From Mycobacteroides immunogenum (GTDB taxonomy: Bacteria; Actinomycetota; Actinomycetes; Mycobacteriales; Mycobacteriaceae), in NCBI RefSeq assembly GCF_001605725.1, contig NZ_CP011530.1, forward strand, positions 1,302,001 to 1,366,000: a stretch of 64,000 nt of DNA, read 5' to 3'. Made by a program: the position numbers and the translations under genes. Numbering within the stretch: the first letter of the stretch is position 1; the number at the start of each line of letters is the position of its first letter. Below the pieces are notes generated by a model that was given only the letters and a program-made list of their open reading frames with translations, ran no database searches and was not told where the DNA came from. Positions 8,379-19,725 of the stretch are shown here, piece by piece.

Positions 8379-8798
8379 TCAGGACGCGACCAGATACGGC
8401 GGAACTGCCAGGCTGCAGCCGTAGACATCGCCGGTCACCGGCGGCCGTGTCGTCTTCACCAGGGCTGTGACCGGCACAGATCTGTCCGGCGACGGCGGCA
8501 CCAGTACCTCGCGGCGTCCGGTCTCGCTGCCGTCGATCGAGCGTGCCCGCAGGATGCAGACGGCGGGCTTGGACGGGTCCTTGCGTTCCACGGACGCGGT
8601 CACCGAGACCGTGGAGGAGTCCACCAGCTTGTACGCGGAAAGTTCGCCCTTGACGTCTCCCGGGCCCAAACGGCTATATCCGATCGCGGCGATCCCGACT
8701 CCGGCCACGATCACCAATGCGGTCAGCCCAATGGCGACCCAGCGGCCGCGGCCGGGCTTGGCGGGCTTGGTGCCGTATCGGTCCTCTGGTCGCTGCAC
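8379..8798 (-). CDS. DUF4307 membrane protein (Rv1081c-like)
   Basis: A 139-aa protein with a charged cytoplasmic N-terminus (about 1-22), one membrane segment (about 23-45, WVAIGLTALVIVAGVGIAAI) and an extracytoplasmic domain of about 90 residues with two cysteines. It matches the DUF4307 protein found between greA and mca in mycobacteria. GTG start. The -10-like TACCGT lies 6 nt upstream and no Shine-Dalgarno sequence is seen, suggesting a leaderless message. Function unknown. Confidence 0.8.
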   Translation of the reverse strand: MQRPEDRYGTKPAKPGRGRWVAIGLTALVIVAGVGIAAIGYSRLGPGDVKGELSAYKLVDSSTVSVTASVERKDPSKPAVCILRARSIDGSETGRREVLVPPSPDRSVPVTALVKTTRPPVTGDVYGCSLAVPPYLVAS

Positions 8799-8804
8799 GG
8801 GTCA

Positions 8805-8810
8805 ACGGTA
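8805..8810 (-). promoter_or_regulatory. candidate -10 box (TACCGT) of the DUF4307 gene
   Basis: A TANNNT hexamer on the minus strand, 6 nt before the GTG start; leaderless geometry. Confidence 0.4.
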
Positions 8811-8896
8811 TGACGGGTATACCCGAGATGAAACGATGGGGGATGTGAGTCCTCTCTCGAGGACAGAGAACGGACCAGAAAGAGGCGGGCGCACGG

Positions 8897-9763
8897 GTGA
8901 CCGGATTGCGATTGATGGCGGTGCACGCCCACCCCGATGACGAGGCCAGTAAGGGTGCAGCCACTACGGCCCGGTACGCCGCCGAGGGCAACGACGTCAT
9001 GGTGGTGACCCTGACCGGCGGCGAGCGCGGCGACATTCTCAACCCGGCGATGGACCGCCCCGAGGTGGCCGCGAACATCGGGGCCATCAGGCGCGAGGAG
9101 ATGGCCAAGGCCGCTGCCGAGCTCGGTGTGCAGCACCGCTGGCTGGGTTATGTGGACTCGGGATTGCCGACGGGCGACCCGGTGCCGCCGCTGCCGTCGG
9201 ACTCGTTCGCGCTGGTGCCCATCGAAGAGCCGATCGCCAAGCTGGTCGCGGTGATCCGGGAATTCCGCCCGCACGTCATGACCACCTACGACGAGAACGG
9301 CGGCTATCCGCACCCCGATCACATTCGGTGCCACGAGGTGTCGATGGCGGCTTTTGAAGCCGCGGCGGACCCGGAGCAGTTCCCGGAGGCGGGTGAGCCG
9401 TGGACCGTCAGCAAGATCTACTACAACCATGGGTTCATGCGGGCCCGTATGCAGCTGCTCAACGACGAGTGCAAGAAGCACGGGTACCAGGGGCCGTTCG
9501 ATGAATGGCTCGAACGCTGGCCGGCCGACGACATCTTTGATCGCCGGGTGACCACGCGCGTGCCCTGTGCCGACTTCTTTGATGCTCGGGATGCGGCGTT
9601 ACGTGCGCACGCGTCGCAAATCCCGCCGGACAGTAGCTTTTTCGCGGTCCCGCGCGAGTTCGAGCGGAATCTGTGGCCCACCGAGGACTTCGAGCTCGCA
9701 AAGTCGCGCGTGCCGACGAGCATCCCCGAGGACGATTTGTTCGCAGGAGTTGAAACCAAATGA
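8897..9763 (+). CDS. mca: mycothiol S-conjugate amidase
   Basis: A zinc amidase that cleaves mycothiol-xenobiotic conjugates to release mercapturic acids for export; part of actinobacterial thiol detoxification. The 288-aa protein carries AHPDDE (11-16) and HPDH (139-142), the zinc-binding residues of the LmbE-like fold. Length matches Rv1082. GTG start preceded by AAAGAGG. Its stop overlaps the next start (ATGA), so the two genes are translationally coupled. Confidence 0.94.
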   Translation: MTGLRLMAVHAHPDDEASKGAATTARYAAEGNDVMVVTLTGGERGDILNPAMDRPEVAANIGAIRREEMAKAAAELGVQHRWLGYVDSGLPTGDPVPPLPSDSFALVPIEEPIAKLVAVIREFRPHVMTTYDENGGYPHPDHIRCHEVSMAAFEAAADPEQFPEAGEPWTVSKIYYNHGFMRARMQLLNDECKKHGYQGPFDEWLERWPADDIFDRRVTTRVPCADFFDARDAALRAHASQIPPDSSFFAVPREFERNLWPTEDFELAKSRVPTSIPEDDLFAGVETK

Positions 9764-10039
9764 TGTTGATGGATGTCGTGCTGGTGCTGGCTGACGAGAA
9801 GAGTCCGACCAACGTTGGGCCGGACTTCGGCAAGGCCGGGCCCTTCGGTCTTACGGTGGTGGTGCTACTGCTGGTGGGCACCTTCTTCCTGGTCCGGTCG
9901 ATGAACTCGCATCTGCGCAAGCTGCCGGAGACGTTCGATCCCGAACATCCCGAGGCCGATCAGGCCGTCGACGAGGGCACGGTGGGAACGTCCCCCGACA
10001 AACCCGAGACTTCCTCGGAATCCGCCGACCAGCGGGGCG

Positions 10040-10050
<11 letters not shown>
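9760..10050 (+). CDS. small single-pass membrane protein (Rv1083-like)
   Basis: A 96-aa protein with one hydrophobic segment (about 28-46, [16 protein letters not shown]) and an acidic, disordered C-terminal tail. It overlaps mca by 4 nt and the next gene by 11 nt, so the three are one operon. The position is conserved in mycobacteria. Function unknown. Confidence 0.75.
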
Positions 10051-12016
<1,966 letters not shown>

Positions 12017-12027
12017 CGTCCGGGAGC

Positions 12028-12402
12028 ATGACCGTAACTCGCGAACACGTTCTCGCCGTCGTCCAAAGCTACTGCGACCTGCTCACCACGGGCACCGCGG
12101 CGCAGATCGCCGACCTGTATGCCGATGACGCGACCGTGGAGGATCCGCTGGGCGCCGATGTTCTCAAGGGCCGCGAGGCGATCCAGGGCTTCTACGCCAC
12201 CATCGAGCCGCTGGACCGCCACGGCGAGCTGAAGCTGGTGCGGGCCACGAACAACGAGGCCGCGTTCAGCTTCGAGCTGACCATCAAGCACGAGAACGGT
12301 GGCATGGTGATCGCGCCGATCGACGTGATGACCTTCAACGACGAGGGCAAGATCAGCTCGATGCGGGCCTTCTGGACCCAGGACGACATCAAGCAGCTCT
12401 AG
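12028..12402 (+). CDS. ketosteroid-isomerase-like / NTF2-fold protein
   Basis: A 124-aa SnoaL/NTF2-like protein of about the size of bacterial steroid delta-isomerases. YADDATVEDPLGADVLKGREAI (about 30-51) is the typical cone-fold core. A conserved acidic pocket residue is plausible (Asp or Glu in this segment), but the full catalytic Tyr-Asp-Asp set cannot be verified by eye. It may isomerise delta-5-3-ketosteroids, which would suit the sterol locus downstream, but that is inference. Confidence 0.7.
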   Translation: MTVTREHVLAVVQSYCDLLTTGTAAQIADLYADDATVEDPLGADVLKGREAIQGFYATIEPLDRHGELKLVRATNNEAAFSFELTIKHENGGMVIAPIDVMTFNDEGKISSMRAFWTQDDIKQL

Positions 12403-12418
12403 ACGGCTTGCGGCGCTG

Positions 12419-12424
12419 TATGTT
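12419..12424 (+). promoter_or_regulatory. candidate -10 box (TATGTT) of the unknown gene at 12431
   Basis: A TANNNT hexamer 6 nt before the ATG; no Shine-Dalgarno sequence. Confidence 0.35.
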
Positions 12425-12430
12425 CGCCGC

Positions 12431-13012
12431 ATGACTGCCTCTGCACGCGACCAGCTCGAGGGGCTGGGCTTCCTGTACAGCTATCTGCAGCGAGTCTTCG
12501 TCTTCACCAGGACGACGCAGATGCTGGACCCGCAACGCCCTGTCGACGTGAACGCCGGCGAGCTCAAGGCGGCCCTTGATCTCGTCGGCGATACGGTCCG
12601 GCAATTCGATTTCGAGAGCGGGTTGAGCGTGGCGCAGCGTGCGGCGCTCAGCCCGATCATCGCGGCGGTGCGTGGCTGGATCGACGGGAACCGGCCACAG
12701 CCGAATGACTCGCGTGCGCGGGCGATCGCGCACGTCGCGAGCACGGCTTACTTTGACGAGCACCTGAACTCGGCTCGCGTCCACCTTGGGGACCACTACG
12801 ACGCCGGCTATGCCGACTACTGCAGGCAGCGCATCCTTCTGCTCCAGGCGTGGGTCCGGCAGGTCAGTTCGATCGTCGGGAAAACCGCGGACGGGGTGCC
12901 TCTGACGAGTGACGAGGAATCGGCCCTCGGCCGCGCCGTCCACACGATGGCTACCCACGACGCCGAATCTGTTGTCCGGAACTTCGCCACTGTTCAGGCG
13001 GCGCTCGCGTGA
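12431..13012 (+). CDS. hypothetical protein
   Basis: A 193-aa, probably all-helical soluble protein that I do not recognise. It has no signal peptide or membrane segment and no clear catalytic motif. It follows the isomerase-like gene by 28 nt and appears to have its own leaderless promoter. It ends 7 nt before the convergent hemolysin III gene. Codon usage looks like that of its neighbours, so it is likely a real gene. Confidence 0.6.
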   Translation: MTASARDQLEGLGFLYSYLQRVFVFTRTTQMLDPQRPVDVNAGELKAALDLVGDTVRQFDFESGLSVAQRAALSPIIAAVRGWIDGNRPQPNDSRARAIAHVASTAYFDEHLNSARVHLGDHYDAGYADYCRQRILLLQAWVRQVSSIVGKTADGVPLTSDEESALGRAVHTMATHDAESVVRNFATVQAALA

Positions 13013-13019
13013 TGAGTTG

Positions 13020-13760
13020 TTACGAGAAGACGGCGAACCACACCGCGATGTAATGACATGTCGCGGCGATAACCGTCGCCGCGTGGAAGAACTCGTGGTG
13101 CCCGAAATGTCTCGGCCAGGGATTCGGCCATTTCGCGGCGTACAGGATCGCGCCGATGCTGTAGAGCGCGCCCCCCACGATCAGCAGCACCACCGCGGGT
13201 ACCCCGGCGCCGTGTAGCAGGGTGGGGAAGAAGCCGACCGCCACCCAGCCGAGCAACAGGTACAGCGGCACCCCTACCCAGCGCGGTGCCGTGGGCCAAC
13301 ACATTTTCAGTATCACTCCGGCAAGCGCGCCACCCCACACGATGGCCAGCACCAGATTGCCTTGCGAGGGCGGCATCGCCAGCATCGCGAACGGTGTATA
13401 ACTGCCCGCGATGAACACGAAGATCATCGAGTGATCGAGCCGTTTCATCCAGGTGCGGGTGGCCGGTGATTTCCAGTTCACGCGGTGGTAGGCGGCGCTG
13501 ACGCCGAAGACGCCCAGCACCGTCAGGCTGTAGATCGCCGTTGCCAATCCGGCCTTCGGTGAGCGCACCGACCATGCGACAGAGACCAGCACGATCCCGG
13601 TGACGATCGCGATCACGCAGGCATAGAAATGGATCCAGCCCCGCGCCTTGGGCTTGATGGGCAGCGTCTCGATACCGCCGACCAGTGCGGCCATCGGGAT
13701 GGAGAGTTCCGACGTGGATGCTTCAGGTGCTTCGGGTGCAGGAGACTCATCGGTCTGCAT
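13020..13760 (-). CDS. trhA: hemolysin III / PAQR-family membrane protein
   Basis: A 246-aa polytopic protein with seven predicted membrane helices after a ~35-residue acidic N-terminal tail. Conserved PAQR residues are visible: [26 protein letters not shown] and the C-terminal [16 protein letters not shown] with metal-binding histidines. Bacterial members (TrhA) affect membrane homeostasis; the haemolysin name is historical. It matches Rv1085c in position. Confidence 0.87.
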   Translation of the reverse strand: MQTDESPAPEAPEASTSELSIPMAALVGGIETLPIKPKARGWIHFYACVIAIVTGIVLVSVAWSVRSPKAGLATAIYSLTVLGVFGVSAAYHRVNWKSPATRTWMKRLDHSMIFVFIAGSYTPFAMLAMPPSQGNLVLAIVWGGALAGVILKMCWPTAPRWVGVPLYLLLGWVAVGFFPTLLHGAGVPAVVLLIVGGALYSIGAILYAAKWPNPWPRHFGHHEFFHAATVIAATCHYIAVWFAVFS

Positions 13761-13846
13761 GCGTCACAGTATCGCGTTCGCCCAACCAGGATTGTGAAGG
13801 TTGTGTGCAGATCCATATCCGCTGCTCCGGCCCCCGTGGCGATCGC

Positions 13847-13852
13847 TAGGCT
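13847..13852 (+). promoter_or_regulatory. candidate -10 box (TAGGCT) of the Z-isoprenyl synthase gene
   Basis: A TANNNT hexamer 6 nt before the GTG at 13859; leaderless geometry. Confidence 0.45.
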
Positions 13853-13858
13853 GGGTCC

Positions 13859-14641
13859 GTGGAGATCATCCCGCCGCGAATGAAGGAACCGCTGTACAAG
13901 CTCTACGAGATGCGGCTCCGTCAGGAGTTGGTCAAGGCGCCGAAACCGCGGCACATCGCGGTCCTGTGCGACGGAAACCGTCGTTGGGCGCGGTCGGCGG
14001 GGTACACCGATGTCAGCCACGGGTACCGGATGGGTGCCCGCAAGATCAGCGAGATGCTGGGCTGGTGCCAGGACGCCGGTGTCGAGATGGCCACCGTATA
14101 TCTGCTGTCGGCCGAGAATCTGACCCGTGATCCCGACCAGCTCACCGAGCTGCTGGAGATCATCACCGACGTGGTCGAGGAGCTGTGCGCCCCACAGAAC
14201 AAGTGGAGTGTGCGCAGCGTCGGCGACCTAGATCTGCTGCCCGACGAGGTGGCTGAGCGCATGCGTCAGGCTGTGAAGTCCGCGCCCTCCGACGCGGGCT
14301 TCCATGTGAACGTGGCGGTCGGCTATGGCGGCAGGCAGGAGATCACCGATGCGGTGCGCACCCTGCTGAACAAGGAGCTGGCCAACGGCGCCACCGCCGA
14401 GCAGCTGGTGCAGGCAGTGACCGTCGATGCGATCTCGGAGAACCTCTACACCTCGGGGCAGCCCGACCCGGATCTGGTGATCCGGACATCGGGGGAGCAG
14501 CGGTTGTCCGGCTTCCTGCTCTGGCAGAGCGCCTACTCGGAGATGTGGTTCACCGACGCCTACTGGCCCGAATTCCGCCGGGTGGACTTCCTGCGCGCGC
14601 TGCGCGACTACGCCGCGCGAAACCGGCGTTTCGGGCAGTAG
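13859..14641 (+). CDS. short-chain Z-isoprenyl diphosphate synthase
   Basis: A cis-prenyltransferase adding isopentenyl diphosphate to an allylic primer, on the path to decaprenyl phosphate, the lipid carrier for the mycobacterial cell wall. The 260-aa UppS-fold protein has the catalytic LCDGNRRWA motif (Asp38) and C-terminal DLVIRTSGEQRLSGFLLWQ and ELWFTD-like segments. Length and neighbours fit Rv1086, whose product is Z,E-farnesyl diphosphate. GTG start without a Shine-Dalgarno sequence. Confidence 0.92.
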   Translation: MEIIPPRMKEPLYKLYEMRLRQELVKAPKPRHIAVLCDGNRRWARSAGYTDVSHGYRMGARKISEMLGWCQDAGVEMATVYLLSAENLTRDPDQLTELLEIITDVVEELCAPQNKWSVRSVGDLDLLPDEVAERMRQAVKSAPSDAGFHVNVAVGYGGRQEITDAVRTLLNKELANGATAEQLVQAVTVDAISENLYTSGQPDPDLVIRTSGEQRLSGFLLWQSAYSEMWFTDAYWPEFRRVDFLRALRDYAARNRRFGQ

Positions 14642-15487
14642 TCAGCGGCGGCCCATCAGCTCGTCGATCTCGTCGACGGTCCATATCGGGCCCTCACGGT
14701 ATGCCAGCGGTGTCGGGACCTGTCGCTTGAAGCGTCCGATGAAACCGCCTGCCGCGATGAAGATTTGACCGGTGATGCGCGTGGAGAGATCGCCGGCCAG
14801 ATAGGCGTACAGCGGTGCCATCCACTCCGGCGGTGCCGGTGCGAGCGACGCCTGCAGGGTCATCTCGTCCAGTAGGCCGCGTGCGTGCAGATCGTGCAGG
14901 TGTGCCACGTACTCCGGCCCCTCCGACAGCCGGGTGCGCGCACCCGGGCAGATCACGTTCGCGCGTACCCCGGTGTGCTTCAGTTCGGCGGCCATGGCCA
15001 AGGTCAGCCCGTTGACCGCCGCCTTGCCCGCGGGATACCCGGTGCCGCCGTAAATGCCCAGGGACGCAGTCGATCCGGTGTTGATGATGGAGCCATGCCC
15101 CTGGGCGGTCATCAGCGGTGCGGTGACGCGGCAGGTATGAAACACCGTGCTCAGATGCGCGTCGATCAGCCGGTGAAAGTCCTCGGGGCTGATCGTCAGG
15201 ATGGACGATCCGGCGGGTTCGGCGATGCCCGCGCAGTTGATCAACACATCGATGCCGCCGTACTGGGTGCGGCAGGTGTCGATCAGATCGGTGGCCGTCT
15301 GCTCGTTGTCCGGTGCGCCGACAAACCCCGTGGCCACGCCACCGCCCGCCGTGATCGCACGCACCGTCGCCTCGACCGCGTCGGCATGCCGGCCATTGAC
15401 CACCACCTGGGCACCCCGCTCGGCGAGCAGCACTGCGGCCGCGCGGCCGATACCGCGACTGCCGCCAACGACAACGCAATTGGCCAT
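14642..15487 (-). CDS. short-chain dehydrogenase/reductase, last gene of the P450 operon
   Basis: A 281-aa NAD(P)-dependent oxidoreductase with GGSRGIGRA for dinucleotide binding (about 8-16), NCAGIA, and the catalytic Ser and YxxxK in STASLGIYGGTGYPAGKAA. It overlaps the upstream P450 stop by one base (TGATG) and so is translationally coupled to it. It probably oxidises or reduces an alcohol or ketone produced by the operon's P450s. The substrate is unknown. Confidence 0.82.
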   Translation of the reverse strand: MANCVVVGGSRGIGRAAAVLLAERGAQVVVNGRHADAVEATVRAITAGGGVATGFVGAPDNEQTATDLIDTCRTQYGGIDVLINCAGIAEPAGSSILTISPEDFHRLIDAHLSTVFHTCRVTAPLMTAQGHGSIINTGSTASLGIYGGTGYPAGKAAVNGLTLAMAAELKHTGVRANVICPGARTRLSEGPEYVAHLHDLHARGLLDEMTLQASLAPAPPEWMAPLYAYLAGDLSTRITGQIFIAAGGFIGRFKRQVPTPLAYREGPIWTVDEIDELMGRR

Positions 15488-16743
15488 CAGTGTGAGACGG
15501 GGCAGTAAGCCGTGTCGAACTTCTTGATGCCGTTGATCCAGCCCGAATGGAACCGGGGCGCGTCCCCGATCCCGGAAATATCCGGCATGCGGTCGGCGAT
15601 CTTGTTGAAGATGATCTCCAGCTCGACCTTCGCGAGATTGGCGCCCAGACAGTAGTGCGCTCCGGTGCCGCCGAAACCCAGATGCGGGTTGGGGTCGCGG
15701 GTGATGTCGAAGGTGTGCGGGTGCTCGAACACTTCCTCATCGAAGTTGGCCGACGGATAGAGCATGACCACCCGTTCGCCGGCCTTGATCGGTACATCAC
15801 CAATAGCGGTGTCCTGCATAGCTGTTCGCTGCTGCGAGATCAGCGGCGAGGTGTACCGGACAATTTCGTCGATCGCCGTGCTGGGACGGTTGGCCTTGAA
15901 CAGCTCCCACTGCTCGGGGTGTTCCAGGAACGCCATCATGCCCATGGTCGTGGCGTTGCGGGTGGTTTCATTGCCGGCGACCGACAGCATCACCACAAAG
16001 AAACCGAATTGTTCGGGGGTGAGCTGCTCGCCGTCGACGGTGCCGGTGAGGAGGCGGGAGACCACGTCATCGCCCGGAGAATCGCGACGCCGCTCGGCAA
16101 GCTGATAGCAGTACCCCAGGATCTGGGCGGCGCCGATCCGCGGATCGATCTCGATGTCGGCCTCGTCGTATCCCGTCATCTGGTTGCTCCACTCGAAGAG
16201 CTTGACGCGGTCGTCTTCGGGAACACCGATCAGTTCGGCGATGGCCTGCATGGGCAGCTCACTGGCGACCTCGCGCACGAACTCGCCGTGCCCGCCCTCC
16301 AGGGCCGCGCGGACGATGCGTTCGGCGCGCTCCTCCAGGGTGGCGCGTAGTGCGGCGATGGAACGTGGGGTGAACATGCGCGACACCAGTCCGCGCAGCT
16401 GAGTGTGTTCGGGCGCGTCCTTGTTGATCAGCACCGACAGCGTGGCCTGGAACTCTTCCGGGCTGATGTGGTCTTCCAGACGGGGAATGGCGCCCTTGCG
16501 CCCCGACGAGAAGATATCGGTGTGTAGCGAAACCTCGCGCACATCACGGTGTTTGGAAATCACCCAGTATCCGTCGTCGGCGAATCCGCCGACGGTACGT
16601 GGTTGCGGGTTCCACCAGACGGGTGCCTCGCGACGCATGGTCGCGAACTCTGCGTGTGGCATCCGGGTCCCGTACAACTCGGGATCGGTGAAATCGAACC
16701 CCTCCGGCAAGCCCAGCTCCGCAGTGGTCTTCATGGCGGTCAC
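15487..16743 (-). CDS. cytochrome P450 of the CYP125/CYP142-like group
   Basis: A P450 monooxygenase of about 415 aa. Counting from the ATG at 16734: AGNETT (253-258) is the oxygen-activation motif, E290-R293 the ExxR pair, and FGGTGAHYCLG (354-364) places the heme ligand at Cys362. The overall pattern, including LPEGFDFTDPELY and MTGYD, resembles CYP125/CYP142 steroid side-chain hydroxylases, but the subfamily is uncertain. The GTG at 16743 overlaps the upstream stop by 4 nt and may be the true start. It likely takes electrons from the ferredoxin encoded upstream. Confidence 0.85.
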   Translation of the reverse strand: MTAMKTTAELGLPEGFDFTDPELYGTRMPHAEFATMRREAPVWWNPQPRTVGGFADDGYWVISKHRDVREVSLHTDIFSSGRKGAIPRLEDHISPEEFQATLSVLINKDAPEHTQLRGLVSRMFTPRSIAALRATLEERAERIVRAALEGGHGEFVREVASELPMQAIAELIGVPEDDRVKLFEWSNQMTGYDEADIEIDPRIGAAQILGYCYQLAERRRDSPGDDVVSRLLTGTVDGEQLTPEQFGFFVVMLSVAGNETTRNATTMGMMAFLEHPEQWELFKANRPSTAIDEIVRYTSPLISQQRTAMQDTAIGDVPIKAGERVVMLYPSANFDEEVFEHPHTFDITRDPNPHLGFGGTGAHYCLGANLAKVELEIIFNKIADRMPDISGIGDAPRFHSGWINGIKKFDTAYCPVSH

Positions 16744-17285
16744 CAGAGCGGTACCGGCGTCTTGCCCAAGGGGTAATAGCCGGGCACTTTCTCGCCGGAC
16801 AGACCCCGTTGGATGCGCTTTTGCATGCCCTCGCTCAGCTTGCCCGCCTTGATGAGGTCCATGTAGAGAGCCGAGACATGTCCGAAGTCGAAGAAGTCTC
16901 GTTGCCAATTCCATTGGCCGTTACCGGCATACCGAAACCAGCTGCCGCCGATACCGTAGATCTCCGACTGTCCTCCGGCGGAATCGGTAGCCACCTGCTT
17001 CCAGAATCCGATGACCTCGCCTTGCCTGTCATCGACGATCACCTTCTGATACGGGTAGGTCCAGCCCTCCAGACCCTCCATTTCCTGGCCCAATGCGATG
17101 TCGCGTATTTCATCGATACCGACGCACATCACGTCTTCCTTGGGGCCGATGTTCCAGCCGTAGGTGGCGTCGTCGGTGTAGAAGCGTGCCAACGGTTTCC
17201 AGTCGCCCGTCTTCTCGGCATCCAGGTTGGCTTGGAGCCAGTCCGCGACCACATCGTCGAGTTCCTGGCGGGGGAATTGCGGCAT
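16740..17285 (-). CDS. NTF2/SnoaL-like protein within the P450 operon
   Basis: A 181-aa NTF2-fold protein: an N-terminal helix, then LARFYTDDATYGWNIGPKED, and a C-terminal segment ending in PGYYPLGKTPVPLW. Such proteins often accompany P450s in actinobacterial lipid or terpene loci, where a cyclase, isomerase or binding role is assumed. The start at 17285 is favoured by GGAG a short distance upstream. It lies 11 nt after the ferredoxin stop and overlaps the next P450 by 4 nt. Confidence 0.7.
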   Translation of the reverse strand: MPQFPRQELDDVVADWLQANLDAEKTGDWKPLARFYTDDATYGWNIGPKEDVMCVGIDEIRDIALGQEMEGLEGWTYPYQKVIVDDRQGEVIGFWKQVATDSAGGQSEIYGIGGSWFRYAGNGQWNWQRDFFDFGHVSALYMDLIKAGKLSEGMQKRIQRGLSGEKVPGYYPLGKTPVPLW

Positions 17286-17296
17286 CGTCGGCGCTC

Positions 17297-17512
<216 letters not shown>

Positions 17513-18901
17513 TCATACTCCCCGTTTGCGGTAGCGCACCTTGGCCGGCTTCGCCAGCTGCACCACCATCTTGGAGTGATCATTGTGATATGAGTCGGCG
17601 GGCTGGGCCATCTCGAACTCATACTCGCGCAACAACACCGAGAAGATGGCCTTGATCTGCATGGTGGCGAAGGCGGCGCCCACACAGCGGTGCCGGCCCG
17701 CGCCGAACGGTATCCACGTCCAGCGGTTCACGATGTCTTCCTGGCGGGGCTTCTCGTAGCGGTCAGGTACGAAGCCGTCCGGGTCGGGGAAATCCTCGGC
17801 AATCCGGTTGGAAACGGCGGGGGAGGCCGCCACCATGTCTCCGTCATGGATGGGGAACCCGCCCACCTCGAATTCCCCCTTGGCGACCCGCATCAGGATG
17901 ATCAGCGGTGGGTGCAGTCGCAAGGTTTCCTTCAGCACGTTCTCCAGCTTCGGGATCTGGCGCAGCGCATGGAAACTCACCTCGCTGCCGTCGGCGTACA
18001 GCTCATTGAGCTCGTCGATCACCTGTGTCTGGATGTCCGGGTGGCGCAGCAGTTCGATGAGCACCCAGGAGGCGGTTCCCGAGCTGGTGTGGTGCCCGGC
18101 GAACATCATCGAGATGAACATCCCGGTGATCTCGTCGGCGGTGAAGCGGGGATTGCCGTCCTCGTCTTTGATCATGATCAGCACATCGAGCATGTCGCGC
18201 TGAGTCTTGTCGGTGGGCGGGTTGGCGATCCGGTTGTTCATGATCTCTTGAACCAGCGCGACAAGTCCCAGGCGCGCTTCATCGCGCTGGCGGAAGCTCT
18301 CGATCTCCAGGTAGGGGTCCACGTAGCACAGCGGATCGGTACCCTGCTCCAGCTGGTGGTAGAGGTGGGCGAATCTGCCGTCCAGTTCATCGCGGAACTT
18401 CTTGCCGATCAGACATGCCGACGAGGTGTAGATGGTCAGTTCGGCAAAAAAGTCGAGCAGGTCGATCTCGCCGGACTCACCCCAGCGCGAGATCATTTGG
18501 CGTACTTCGTTTTCGATGGTGGCGGCGTGCCCCTTCATCTGCTCGCCGCGCAGCGCCGCATTGTGCAGCATCTCCTTGCGGCGCTCGGGGTCGGCGTCGA
18601 ACACCACGCCCTTGCCGAAGATCGGAGTCATGAATGGATACGCCTGGGCCTGGTCCAGGTCGTCGTCGCTGGAGCGGAAGAAGAATTCGTTGGCCTCGGC
18701 GCCGGAAAGGAAGACGACCTGCTTATCGGCGAGCTGAAAGGTGCCGACGTTTCCGCATTCCTCGCGGATGCGCTCCATCAGCGCGATCGGGTCGGTGCGG
18801 AACTCCTCGAGGTGTCCGTACTGGTCCTCGCCGCCAGAGACCCGGGGAACGGTAGTGCTGAATCCCGGGTCGCTGCGCTCCTGCCCTCCGACTGTGGTCA
18901 T
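17513..18901 (-). CDS. cyp51: sterol 14-alpha-demethylase P450
   Basis: A 462-aa CYP51 close to M. tuberculosis Rv0764c. It has the YPFMTPIFGKGVVFDA B-C region (88-103), AGHHTSSGTA (268-277) in the I helix, ExxR in KETLRLHPP and FGAGRHRCVG (399-408) with heme ligand Cys406. CYP51 removes the 14-alpha methyl of sterols such as lanosterol. Mycobacteria lack full sterol synthesis, so the physiological substrate is unclear. The start (ATGA) overlaps the preceding SDR stop. The N-terminus is about 10 residues longer than in M. tuberculosis. It is an azole-binding protein family. Confidence 0.96.
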   Translation of the reverse strand: MTTVGGQERSDPGFSTTVPRVSGGEDQYGHLEEFRTDPIALMERIREECGNVGTFQLADKQVVFLSGAEANEFFFRSSDDDLDQAQAYPFMTPIFGKGVVFDADPERRKEMLHNAALRGEQMKGHAATIENEVRQMISRWGESGEIDLLDFFAELTIYTSSACLIGKKFRDELDGRFAHLYHQLEQGTDPLCYVDPYLEIESFRQRDEARLGLVALVQEIMNNRIANPPTDKTQRDMLDVLIMIKDEDGNPRFTADEITGMFISMMFAGHHTSSGTASWVLIELLRHPDIQTQVIDELNELYADGSEVSFHALRQIPKLENVLKETLRLHPPLIILMRVAKGEFEVGGFPIHDGDMVAASPAVSNRIAEDFPDPDGFVPDRYEKPRQEDIVNRWTWIPFGAGRHRCVGAAFATMQIKAIFSVLLREYEFEMAQPADSYHNDHSKMVVQLAKPAKVRYRKRGV

Positions 18902-19725
18902 GACGGCATTCCTTCCTCGCCGAGCTCAAGCTTCTGTTTGTCCGCGGGCGCGTCCTTGAGCGGCGCCTCGGGCTGCACTTCCATCTCCGGGACGTGCACA
19001 CCCCGGGGAGTTTCGGCGACGAAGGTGACTGCACGCGCGATATCAGCGGGCCGCAGGAAGTAGGAATGCCGGGCCTGCCCCCAGCTCTTCCAGTCCTCCA
19101 GCATGGGGCCGACCTGCTCGGCCGAGAGCTGCCAGCCCATCGAGGTCAGCGTGGGGCCGGGATGCACGATGGATGCGCGAACGCCGGTGCCCTCCAACTC
19201 CATGCGCATGGTGTTGACCATGGCGAGCAGGGCTGCCTTGGCTGCGCCGTAGGCGCCCATGTGTGGGCGCTGGTGCAGCGCGACATCGGAGCCGATGAAG
19301 ATGACATCACCACGGCGGCGCGCCACCATATCCGGTACCACGGCGGTGGCCAGCTGATTGGCACCCAGCAGATGGACCTGGATCTGCGCGGCGAAGGTTG
19401 CGGCACTCATCTCGTGCACCCGGCCCGGATACATATCGCCGGCGCCGGATACCAGAAGGTCGATTTCACCCAGTGCGTCAATGGTTTCCGCGACAAATGA
19501 TTTCACCGAGTCGGCGTCGGTGACATCCAGCGGGAACGCGACGGCCTCGCCGCCGTCGGCCCGGATCTTCTCGACCAGCTCGGTCAGTTTGTCGACGCGG
19601 CGGGCGCCCAGCGCGACCGGAAATCCGCGCCCGGCCAGCTCGATCGCCGTCGCCGCCCCGATGCCCGAGGACGCGCCGGCGACGATGGATGGGCGGCGCT
19701 TGGGGTGTGGATCAAATCGGGGCAT
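18898..19725 (-). CDS. short-chain dehydrogenase/reductase (Rv0765c-like)
   Basis: A 275-aa SDR with ASSGIGAATA for cofactor binding, VSGAGDM and the YGAAKAALL catalytic region. It sits between cyp123 and cyp51, as in M. tuberculosis. The start overlaps the cyp123 stop by one base and the end overlaps cyp51 by 4 nt. The substrate is presumed to be a hydroxylated or keto lipid from the neighbouring P450s, without direct evidence. Confidence 0.85.
   Translation of the reverse strand: MPRFDPHPKRRPSIVAGASSGIGAATAIELAGRGFPVALGARRVDKLTELVEKIRADGGEAVAFPLDVTDADSVKSFVAETIDALGEIDLLVSGAGDMYPGRVHEMSAATFAAQIQVHLLGANQLATAVVPDMVARRRGDVIFIGSDVALHQRPHMGAYGAAKAALLAMVNTMRMELEGTGVRASIVHPGPTLTSMGWQLSAEQVGPMLEDWKSWGQARHSYFLRPADIARAVTFVAETPRGVHVPEMEVQPEAPLKDAPADKQKLELGEEGMPS

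Noticed and set aside
8162..8428. Minus-strand ORFs between greA and the DUF4307 gene
   Set aside because: No family resemblance; the interval instead contains a strong hairpin.
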